Below, one piece after another: positions 1 to 5,791 of a stretch of 11,793 bases of DNA; the first letter of the stretch is position 1; every line of letters starts with the position of its first letter. Under the pieces are notes generated by a model that made no database searches, was not told the DNA's origin, and saw only the letters and a program-made list of their open reading frames with translations. The DNA is from an uncultured Parabacteroides sp. (lineage in GTDB: Bacteria; Bacteroidota; Bacteroidia; Bacteroidales; Tannerellaceae). Location of the stretch: NCBI RefSeq assembly GCF_905196875.1, contig NZ_CAJJWO010000107.1, forward strand, positions 1-11,793. The letters run 5' to 3'. A program made the translations under genes and the position numbers.

Positions 1-1627
1 CAAAACCTACCAGGTGACATCGACCAACCCTATCACATTTGCCCCTAAGGATGCGGCAAACACCTGGGAAATGTCGAACGCAACCACCTGGACACCGCTC
101 ACCATATACGGTTGGCTCGACGAAAATACGCCGGTAGCCTACAGCAAAAGCAGTATAGCTGTCAACAACGGTAATATATCGGAGGTCACACTCTCTCCGC
201 TCTATGCCTGCATCGGCGTACGCGTACTGCTCGGTAAAGATACGGAAAGTGCGGGTCGCTACACGATTAGCAGCAGTCTGAAAGGTGTCGGTACTGCGTC
301 AGCCAACAACGGTTGGAATACGTCAGGGACTATACCGGTACTCAACGCCGTCAGTTCATCGCCCGGCAGCATAAAAAACACCAATAAAACGACAGTCGCC
401 AATATCAAAGCCGGCGATCTCACAATCGACTATTTTATGCGGGTTGCCCCAACCACAATTCAGGCATCGACTCCCAACCTCTTTACGATTCTTTACAACG
501 GTAAGCAATATCCGATAACTTCCGGCAATCAGGCGATAAAGATCGAAAACGGTAACTGTTACCTGTTTACCGTCAACATTGGTAGCGAAACCTCTTTGCA
601 GATCAGTAGCATCGAACAAATGACGATCGATGAAAAAATAACTATAGTACTTCACCCTGAAGGTGTCGAACGAAAGAAAGGTATTTATACCAGGGCTGAT
701 TGGGATAAGTTTATGGAAGGCTACTTAAGGAATGACAAAGATGCTATATGGTCTTGGTTGAACTCGAACGAGGTTCTTAATTTATATACAGACATCGACC
801 TGAATAATGAGCCTTGGGTGCAGCCGTTCTATGGTGATTTTGGTTTTAATGGACATGGTCATACAATTTACAATCTGCATGTTGTTTCTTCGGGATCAGA
901 GGCTGGTTTTTACTCAACTCTAAGCGAACCAAACACCATAGAAGGATTGACTATCGATGGAGTAACAATCGATTATGATGATCAGGGAATGGGAGATGTG
1001 GTCGAGTGCGGAGCTATTGTAGGAGCGCTGAGAGGAGGATCTGTTGTCGATTGCCACGTTAAAGGGAAAGTTACAATTCGTTCGCGGCGCTTTGTCGGTG
1101 GTGTAGTTGGAGTTGGTTATTATGGAAATATCTATGCGTGCACATTTGCACCTGATGGAACACCTACTTTATCCGGGCAAATAGCTATAGGAGGTATAGT
1201 TGGTTATCTGGAAGGTAACCCCTCTGTAAAAGGTTGTATAGCCCATGATTTTAACTTTACAGACGAAACTGCTGAATTTGTTGGCGGTATCAGTGGAATG
1301 GGAAATGCTCAGTACTGTCGTGGTTGTGTAGCTTATAATATAAAAACCAATAAGAGTGAAGGCTTTGGTTGCATAGTCCCTGAAAAGACGGATTATGAGT
1401 ATTGCTATTACTATAATGTATTCGGTAGTTCTTCTTCACAGGGTGAGGGTAAAAATAGGGTCGCTATAAACAAATTGGAAGATCTTAGTAACGAAACTGT
1501 TATCTCAGATCTGAATGTTCCTTTTTACTATTCACTTCCTAAAATCCAATTCCATTATGAAGCATCGCCCACCCCTGCCACGACAGGCCCGACGATAAAA
1601 CCTGGGGAAGTAGAATCAATCAACTAG
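1..1627 (+). CDS. Fimbrillin-like protein with C-terminal GLUG beta-helix region (5' end outside window)
   Basis: The reading frame is open from the left edge (codons begin at base 2) to a TAG at 1625-1627, so the N-terminus and any signal peptide are missing; the GTG at 14 is only an internal codon. The first ~215 residues are Ser/Thr/Asn-rich beta-strand sequence typical of fimbrillin (Mfa-like) subunits, with segments such as FAPKDAANTWEMS and VTLSPLYACIGVRVLLG. From about base 800 the protein changes to a GLUG-type beta-helix: a lead-in GHGHTIYNLHV, then four repeats with cores GAIVGALRGG, VGGVVGVGYYG, IGGIVGYLEG and VGGISGMGN, each followed by a Cys-containing strand. GLUG repeats occur in bacterial surface adhesins, so a pilus-tip or surface adhesin role is inferred. 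The tail (PTPATTGPTIKPGEVESIN) is Pro/Thr-rich. Base composition falls inside the GLUG part. Function is family-level only. Confidence 0.75.
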   Translation, partial: KTYQVTSTNPITFAPKDAANTWEMSNATTWTPLTIYGWLDENTPVAYSKSSIAVNNGNISEVTLSPLYACIGVRVLLGKDTESAGRYTISSSLKGVGTASANNGWNTSGTIPVLNAVSSSPGSIKNTNKTTVANIKAGDLTIDYFMRVAPTTIQASTPNLFTILYNGKQYPITSGNQAIKIENGNCYLFTVNIGSETSLQISSIEQMTIDEKITIVLHPEGVERKKGIYTRADWDKFMEGYLRNDKDAIWSWLNSNEVLNLYTDIDLNNEPWVQPFYGDFGFNGHGHTIYNLHVVSSGSEAGFYSTLSEPNTIEGLTIDGVTIDYDDQGMGDVVECGAIVGALRGGSVVDCHVKGKVTIRSRRFVGGVVGVGYYGNIYACTFAPDGTPTLSGQIAIGGIVGYLEGNPSVKGCIAHDFNFTDETAEFVGGISGMGNAQYCRGCVAYNIKTNKSEGFGCIVPEKTDYEYCYYYNVFGSSSSQGEGKNRVAINKLEDLSNETVISDLNVPFYYSLPKIQFHYEASPTPATTGPTIKPGEVESIN

Positions 1628-1633
1628 CTTCCC

Positions 1634-1663
1634 ACCCTACGCTCTTTGACATATTGGAAATGA
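1634..1663 (+). repeat. Left inverted repeat bracketing the toxin-antitoxin cassette (contains boxA-like motif)
   Basis: Bases 1641-1663 match the reverse complement of 2398-2420 at 20 of 23 positions, and all three differences are transitions. The match continues outward as ACCCTAC here against ACCCTATTC on the other side (2-nt gap). The core is CATATTGGAAA. The outer part, GCTCTTTGACA, resembles the boxA antitermination element of rRNA leaders (E. coli TGCTCTTTAACA). It begins 7 bases after the stop codon of the GLUG protein. No target duplication was seen. Confidence 0.75.
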
Positions 1664-1685
1664 AAACAGTTGCAGTGCTTTTTAA

Positions 1686-1717
1686 CTTGCAGGGGCAGAA
1701 TATTTTGTCTATGTTTG
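1686..1717 (+). promoter_or_regulatory. Bacteroidales-type promoter for the toxin-antitoxin pair
   Basis: TATGTTTG at 1710-1717 is an exact match to the Bacteroidales -7 consensus TAnnTTTG. CTTG at 1686-1689 lies 20 bases upstream, the usual distance for the -33 TTTG element (one mismatch). Transcription would begin a few bases after 1717, giving a leader of about 20 nt before the antitoxin ATG at 1745. The promoter lies inside the inverted repeats, so the cassette carries its own promoter. Confidence 0.6.
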
Positions 1718-1744
1718 TAGCACAAACCTTAAAATAGAAATAAG

Positions 1745-1996
1745 ATGGATGCAAATGTAAGATTGGAAGCGGATAAAGCAATGTTGGTTCGCGATATATT
1801 GAATATTGAAGATACAGAAATATTCAATAAGATTAAGCGGTCTTTCAACCAGATACTCAAACAAGAGTCTGAAAAGGAGACAATCAGTAAAGAAGAAATT
1901 CTTTCCGGTATCTCCCGCGGATTGAAAGAAGTAGCCGAAGCTAAACGCACAGGTCGCAAATTGAAAACCCTTCAGGAAGTTATTGATGAACTATAG
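1745..1996 (+). CDS. Putative type II antitoxin (RelB/ParD-like)
   Basis: An 83-residue, highly charged protein, predicted largely helical, with no signal peptide. Residues 1-40 (LEADKAMLVRDILNIEDTEI) resemble the N-terminal dimerisation helices of small Bacteroidales antitoxins. The basic/acidic tail (GLKEVAEAKRTGRKLKTLQ) is the kind of segment that wraps and neutralises a RelE-fold toxin. Its strongest support is context: the stop codon overlaps the start of a RelE/ParE-like toxin by 11 bp, the classical antitoxin-first, translationally coupled order. Type II antitoxins usually also repress their own promoter, here at 1686-1717. The gene is clearly AT-rich (17 G/C in the 60 bases of 1801-1860), unlike the GC-rich gene downstream, which suggests a separate origin. 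The exact antitoxin family is not certain. Confidence 0.78.
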   Translation: MDANVRLEADKAMLVRDILNIEDTEIFNKIKRSFNQILKQESEKETISKEEILSGISRGLKEVAEAKRTGRKLKTLQEVIDEL

Positions 1997-2336
1997 CATA
2001 GTTACTGCTCCCTCTTTTTTACGGGAGCTAAAACGCTTGAGCAAGAAATATCGTTCTTTAAAAAAAGACCTTATTTCTTTGCAAGATGAATTGCTGGAAA
2101 ATCCTGAAGCCGGTGCCGACTTAGGCAGAGGTATTAGAAAAGTACGTATGGCTATCGGCAGTAAAGGACGTGGGAAAAGCCATGGAGCCCGCGTTATTAC
2201 CGTTACCATGATTGTTGATGAAGAAAGTAGCGAAATTGTTTTACTTTTTATTTATGATAAAGCAGAACAAAGTTCTATCTCCATCACCGATATTGAGAAA
2301 TTAATAAAGGAGAATAATCTTCCGATAAAAGAGTAA
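1986..2336 (+). CDS. RelE/ParE family toxin
   Basis: A 116-residue basic protein starting at ATG 1986. A TTG at 1983 is in frame, but the ATG fits family N-termini better (MNYSIVTAPSFLRELKRLSKKY). The family pattern is visible: an N-terminal strand, two helices (FLRELKRLSKKYRSLKKDL), then GIRKVRMAIGSKGRGKSHGARVI, matching the RelE/ParE core strand and the Gly/Arg/Lys-rich turn. Then come strand VTMIVD, LLFIYDKAEQ, and a C-terminal helix DIEKLIKENN. RelE-type members cut mRNA on the ribosome and ParE-type members inhibit gyrase; the sequence does not by itself decide which. It overlaps the antitoxin by 11 bp and is followed by a perfect palindrome. Together they form a stabilising or stress-response module in the cytoplasm. 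Confidence 0.87.
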   Translation: MNYSIVTAPSFLRELKRLSKKYRSLKKDLISLQDELLENPEAGADLGRGIRKVRMAIGSKGRGKSHGARVITVTMIVDEESSEIVLLFIYDKAEQSSISITDIEKLIKENNLPIKE

Positions 2337-2358
2337 TTATATAGCGTGGCAATTTGTT

Positions 2359-2396
2359 TTCGCCCTGCCCCACCTGTACAGGTGGGGCAGGGCGAA
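2359..2396. repeat. Perfect 38-bp GC-rich palindrome after the toxin gene
   Basis: Two 19-base arms (2359-2377 and 2378-2396) are exact reverse complements with no spacer, core CACCTGTACAGGTG. As RNA this gives a stem of about 17 bp with a GUAC loop. It lies 22 bases after the toxin stop and directly abuts the right inverted repeat. Neither strand has a proper T-tract after it (+ strand continues GTCGTTTCC), so it is not a textbook intrinsic terminator. A 3'-end stabiliser, a weak terminator or a recombination/cruciform site are possible. Confidence 0.85.
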
Positions 2397-2397
2397 G

Positions 2398-2429
2398 TCG
2401 TTTCCAATATGCCAAAAAGCGAATAGGGT
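2398..2429 (-). repeat. Right inverted repeat bracketing the toxin-antitoxin cassette
   Basis: This is the reverse-complement partner of 1634-1663: 20 of 23 bases agree in the inner part (2398-2420) and ACCCTA plus C match in the outer part (2421-2429) with a 2-nt gap. On the minus strand it reads GCTTTTTGGCATATTGGAAA and onward. The two copies enclose about 0.8 kb containing promoter, antitoxin, toxin and palindrome. Confidence 0.75.
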
Positions 2430-2471
2430 TGTATTAAAATTGATTAGTTAACGATTTAATATAACACATAA

Positions 2472-3623
2472 ATGTTGAAAGTAAACATACCGATGTTGAA
2501 ACATCACCTATTCGCAGCCTTTCAGGCATTACCGGCAGCCGCTATCATCGCACTGCTGTCGTTGGTGCTTGCGGCATGTAGTAAAGACGATCCCGAACCG
2601 GGGCCGTCGCTCCCACCAGACCCGCCATCGCCGGTTGAGCCCGGCACAGTGCAAAGGGTTGCCCTTCGCCTACAGGCACGTCCCGCCGGCGACAATCCCG
2701 AACCCTGGTCGCCTACCGACACCCTGCATCTGGTACTGGCCGAACCCGCTGGCCGCACCGCATTGGGCGATACCGCCTTATTCCGCTACGTCTTCCCCGA
2801 AAAGGCGGATGCAACGGATAAGGCCACCTATTTCATCCCCGCTTCGGAAGCCGACAGCGCCTTTCTCCCGTCCGACAGCAGCCTGGTAGACCTGATGGCT
2901 TACCGCCCGGCATCGCCTGCTCTCCAACTCGACCGGTTACTTTTATCAGTCGACACCCGCGAGCATACAGCCACCGGACGCCCCCTCATGACAGCCGAGC
3001 GCACCGTCGGCCTTCATGCCGGACAGCCCGAAGCCAATATTGTCCTGTCACACCGATTGACAAGATTGTATGTCAATCTGAACATGATAGACAGTACCGG
3101 CGCTGCCACTGCAACCGGTAAAAAAGCAGTCTCTAACGAAACCGCCACTGCTTCTATCACATTACATGGCAACCCCGCGCAAGCTGTATGGAGCCTGCCC
3201 GACGAGAAATTCATCGAGTATGGCGACACCTTGCCGCAACCATTTGCCATGCAGCACGACGGACTGGGCGGCTATCTCTATACCTTACCCGGCATCGAAG
3301 GCAAAACGTCTTCCTTGACGCTAACCATAGAGATTCCCGACCGCGTCCCGCTGAATATCTCCCTAAACGAATACCTGCCGGAAGGCTTACTACAAGCGGG
3401 TATCTCTGTCGATATACGGATAGATGTGCCAAAGAACCCCGATCCCGGCATCGACCCGGAACCGGAGCCAACCCCAGACCCTGACCCAAGCCCAGAGCCT
3501 GATCCCGATCCGAGCCCTGATCCGACTCCGCCCGATCCGAATATTCTTCGCATCCAGGTAACACAAAGCGATTGGGAAAATATCATTTACGATATTATGC
3601 TCGACCCCGACGGAGAAGACTGA
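2472..3623 (+). CDS. Fimbrillin-like surface lipoprotein with Pro/Asp-rich linker
   Basis: A 383-residue predicted lipoprotein. A long hydrophobic signal runs to lipobox LAAC with Cys36 (Cys29 if ATG 2493, residue M8, is the real start; both ATGs sit in the repeated motif ATGTTGAAA). The Cys is followed by SKDD, matching the Bacteroidota surface lipoprotein export signal (K plus two acidic residues). Residues ~60-320 follow the Mfa-like fimbrillin layout: early strands, VDLMAYRPASP, an LSVDTRE segment, TGRPLMTAE, then ANIVLSHRLTRLYVNLNM. Residues 323-357 are a repetitive Pro/Asp/Glu linker, after which a short strand (ILRIQVTQSDWENIIYDIML) ends the protein, similar to the final strand of fimbrillins. 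The gene is much GC-richer than its neighbours (about 63-68% in three 60-base lines counted by hand). Role inferred: pilus subunit or surface adhesin. No clear -7/-33 promoter was seen in 2430-2471. Confidence 0.72.
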   Translation: MLKVNIPMLKHHLFAAFQALPAAAIIALLSLVLAACSKDDPEPGPSLPPDPPSPVEPGTVQRVALRLQARPAGDNPEPWSPTDTLHLVLAEPAGRTALGDTALFRYVFPEKADATDKATYFIPASEADSAFLPSDSSLVDLMAYRPASPALQLDRLLLSVDTREHTATGRPLMTAERTVGLHAGQPEANIVLSHRLTRLYVNLNMIDSTGAATATGKKAVSNETATASITLHGNPAQAVWSLPDEKFIEYGDTLPQPFAMQHDGLGGYLYTLPGIEGKTSSLTLTIEIPDRVPLNISLNEYLPEGLLQAGISVDIRIDVPKNPDPGIDPEPEPTPDPDPSPEPDPDPSPDPTPPDPNILRIQVTQSDWENIIYDIMLDPDGED

Positions 3624-3639
3624 TAAGCATCATTCACAA

Positions 3640-3697
3640 ACAAACAAATAAATAACATAGAATACAAACAAATAAGTAAATAGAATACAAACAATTA
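3640..3697 (+). repeat. A/T-rich tandem repeat in leader of the first fimbrillin gene
   Basis: Units of 24 bases (3640-3663) and 23 bases (3664-3686), both starting ACAAACAAATAA and ending ATAGAAT, are followed by a partial third unit (ACAAACAATTAAAAC). The array fills most of the 87-base gap before the ATG at 3711. It has no G-rich Shine-Dalgarno site; unstructured A-rich leaders are usual for strongly translated Bacteroidales genes. Confidence 0.7.
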
Positions 3698-3710
3698 AAA
3701 CAATATCCTC

Positions 3711-4679
3711 ATGAAAACAAAACAATTCACAAACGTAGCTCTGTCTCTTAGTTGCTGCTTGGCAGCATTGACAGCCTGTGTAGGGGGTGAAACCGACGCT
3801 TTCCCCCCGGAAAAGCAACCGGTAGGTATCTCCGCCACAATCACCGGAGAGGTGACGACCAAAGCAGATACGGATTACAAGCCTGAGAATGGAGAGAAGA
3901 AGATTTACATGTATTACAAAAACGGTAGTAATACCACTGCCAGCGAAAAAGGAGTTTACACGTATAGTGGTTCTACATGGAATGCTGCCAACCAGAACAC
4001 ACAGGCAGACCTGTGTATCTTCTGGGACGACCTCGTAGCGCAATCCGGTAAATATCCATTCTTCGCCGTTTCTCCCAAAGATCTGGCAAACGCAACAACA
4101 GGCGCTGTCGAGACTAACCAAAGCAGCGAGCCTAACTTTACCAATGCCGACCTGCTTATGGCTTACAACGAAGTTGGCACCAGACAGGCACAAGTGCCTC
4201 TTACTTTCAAACACATGCTTGCCAAGTTGACGATAGAGGTAAAAATGGATGTTATCTCAACTATCAACAATACAAGCGTATCCGTTGATAATGCAATTAA
4301 GGATTATACAGTAGCTTACACAGGGTCAGGAGTACCGTCTACTGCTGCCCCGGCAATAGTTACCGCTACGGGAACAACAAAAGTCTCTTTTGCTCCTTTT
4401 AAGGATACAAATAAAAGCTCCGGAAAGACTGTTGTTTATTCCGTAATCCTTCCGGCACAGGACATCAGTAGCACTGCTGCAAAAGTAAAAACGACAATCA
4501 CAGTCGGCTCGGAAAACAATTCATATACGTATGCCCCGACCACTGCGACTAAACTTGCCAATGGCACAAACACCACCCTGACACTTACCGTTAACGGGAC
4601 AGTGCTTGAACTGTCCGATATTAAAGTGACAGATTGGGGTAAAGTCACAGCAAGCGGTAGTATCACTCTCGACAAATAA
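3711..4679 (+). CDS. Fimbrillin family lipoprotein (Mfa-like)
   Basis: 322 residues. Signal peptide with lipobox LTAC, Cys23. A conserved block GEVTTKAD follows, with K51-A52 a plausible trypsin-like maturation site (in P. gingivalis FimA the precursor is cut after an Arg near residue 46). Family features continue: IYMYYKNGSN, YPFFAVSPKD, DLLMAYNE, LTFKHMLAKLTIEV, VYSVILPAQ and a terminal ITVTDW-like strand (IKVTDWGKVTASGSITL). Type V pilus subunits are exported as lipoproteins, trimmed at the surface and polymerised by strand exchange; such a role is inferred. The gene is paralogous to the next one, with motifs in the same order (DLL-AY, KH-LAKLTI, VYS-LPAQ, W-SG-I). The spacing to the next gene is 63 bases, suggesting co-transcription. 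The start is fixed by the MKTK-type N-terminus shared with that paralogue. Confidence 0.85.
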   Translation: MKTKQFTNVALSLSCCLAALTACVGGETDAFPPEKQPVGISATITGEVTTKADTDYKPENGEKKIYMYYKNGSNTTASEKGVYTYSGSTWNAANQNTQADLCIFWDDLVAQSGKYPFFAVSPKDLANATTGAVETNQSSEPNFTNADLLMAYNEVGTRQAQVPLTFKHMLAKLTIEVKMDVISTINNTSVSVDNAIKDYTVAYTGSGVPSTAAPAIVTATGTTKVSFAPFKDTNKSSGKTVVYSVILPAQDISSTAAKVKTTITVGSENNSYTYAPTTATKLANGTNTTLTLTVNGTVLELSDIKVTDWGKVTASGSITLDK

Positions 4680-4742
4680 CGCTAACCATAGCGATAGCTA
4701 TATACAAAACAAATTATTCACTAGTACAAAATATTAAGCATT

Positions 4743-5666
4743 ATGAAAACAAAAAGTCTAGTAAGCGGCACAGCCGCATTGGCGCTAAGCGCCCTCTTAT
4801 TCACCTCATGCAGCAGCGAAGACGATCCGACGCCTGCAATCAGTAGTCAATATGTAACCATTGCGCCCAGCATAAGCGGCGAAGTAATCACCAAAGCTGG
4901 TAGCGCCTACGGAGAAACCGGCGACAAATTGTATCTGTATTACAACACAGCCGGAAACACTACTGCCGACCAGTTTGCCGATTTCCGCTACGACGGTACG
5001 ATCTGGGATCTGGGAACAGACAAGATGAAATGGAGTACATTACATGCCGCAGCTTCAGGCAATCTCCCGTTCTATGCAACCGCTCCCGTTAAAGCTCCGG
5101 CAACTGCAACAAAAGTGGAAGCCGATCAAAGCACGACTGCCGGTTATAAAAACTCCGACCTGCTGGTTGCCTACAAAGCGATAGCAAAAGCCTCCGATGC
5201 AACTAAATACACCGCTCTTGATATCGACATGAAGCACGTATTGGCTAAATTGACTATCGATGTCAATGCCAAAGCAGTAGAAGATGCCGTTATCAACTCG
5301 GTTACGATTAAAGATGCTGTACCTGATTATACGGTGACTTACTCCAGCTCCGAAGATACCCCGGCAACAACAGCTGTAGACGGCTCTTCAACAACAGAGA
5401 TCAAGCCACTGGCAAACGGAACGGTTTATAGCGCGGTTTTACCTGCACAGGCAATCCAGAAAACTAATGGGATTATTATTGTTATCTCTGTTAACGATAA
5501 AACCTTTACTTATCAGCCGACAGATGCCATAAACCTGCAGCAAGGTAAGAATACCACGCTGAAGCTCCGTCTGTCCGGTACAGGTGTCGCTTTGGGTGAT
5601 GTTACCGTATCCGAATGGGGAGAAGGCGATACGACAAGTGGTAATATAGAGGAAGACAAACCCTAA
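4743..5666 (+). CDS. Fimbrillin family lipoprotein (Mfa-like), paralogue of preceding gene
   Basis: 307 residues starting MKTK like its neighbour. Lipobox FTSC with Cys23, followed by SSEDD, an acidic stretch compatible with surface export. The block SGEVITKAG places Lys51-Ala52 at exactly the same residue numbers as in the upstream paralogue, supporting a conserved precursor-processing site. Further shared motifs are KLYLYYNTAGN, LPFYATAPVK, SDLLVAYK, MKHVLAKLTIDV, PDYTVTYSSS, VYSAVLPAQ, and a final VTVSEWGEGDTTSGNI strand. Likely a structural or minor subunit of a type V pilus, or a surface fimbrillin-like lipoprotein. It is the last gene of the + strand run and is followed 45 bases later by a strong hairpin terminator. 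No FimB/Mfa2-like anchor gene is recognised in the window, so the locus may extend left. Confidence 0.85.
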   Translation: MKTKSLVSGTAALALSALLFTSCSSEDDPTPAISSQYVTIAPSISGEVITKAGSAYGETGDKLYLYYNTAGNTTADQFADFRYDGTIWDLGTDKMKWSTLHAAASGNLPFYATAPVKAPATATKVEADQSTTAGYKNSDLLVAYKAIAKASDATKYTALDIDMKHVLAKLTIDVNAKAVEDAVINSVTIKDAVPDYTVTYSSSEDTPATTAVDGSSTTEIKPLANGTVYSAVLPAQAIQKTNGIIIVISVNDKTFTYQPTDAINLQQGKNTTLKLRLSGTGVALGDVTVSEWGEGDTTSGNIEEDKP

Positions 5667-5711
5667 AATATCCTTGTTACTATCTCGTGCCCGATACGGA
5701 ATTGCAAAACA

Positions 5712-5755
5712 CAGGCCGTATCCTATATTTACTATAAGATACGGCCTGCTTTTTT
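5712..5755 (+). terminator. Intrinsic terminator of the fimbrillin run (possibly bidirectional)
   Basis: CAGGCCGTATC (5712-5722) pairs perfectly with GATACGGCCTG (5738-5748), an 11-bp stem with a 15-base loop that can add CTATA/TATAA pairs. It is followed by C and six T (5750-5755). It sits 45 bases after the last fimbrillin stop. On the minus strand the same hairpin is followed by TGTTTTGCAAT, a weaker T-tract, so it may also stop the convergent pump operon, whose last stop codon is at 5792. Confidence 0.88.
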
Positions 5756-5791
5756 ATGGCTCCGGATCGAGCACGGAGAGCAACAGACTAA

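Noticed and set aside
1983..1985. TTG as start codon of the toxin
   Set aside because: An ATG follows immediately at 1986 and gives the expected RelE/ParE N-terminus; TTG starts are rare here.
1634..2429. Insertion sequence
   Set aside because: Inverted repeats are present, but there is no transposase inside and no target-site duplication was found; kept only as a repeat-flanked cassette.
2522..3586. Several overlapping frames on both strands within the GC-rich lipoprotein gene
   Set aside because: High G+C removes stop codons by chance; the 2472 frame alone has a lipobox and fimbrillin motifs. The Gly/Ser-repeat antisense frames mirror the Pro/Asp linker.
3640..3697. CRISPR array
   Set aside because: The repeats are adjacent A-rich units without unique spacers, and no cas genes are near.
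3630..4214. Minus-strand frame of about 194 codons
   Set aside because: Antisense to a recognisable fimbrillin gene and its leader, with Cys/Val/Phe-rich composition that mirrors the fimbrillin codons.
5760..5782. Second small hairpin CTCCG...CGGAG as terminator of the pump operon
   Set aside because: Only 5 pairs, and on the minus strand it is followed by an A-run, not T's.
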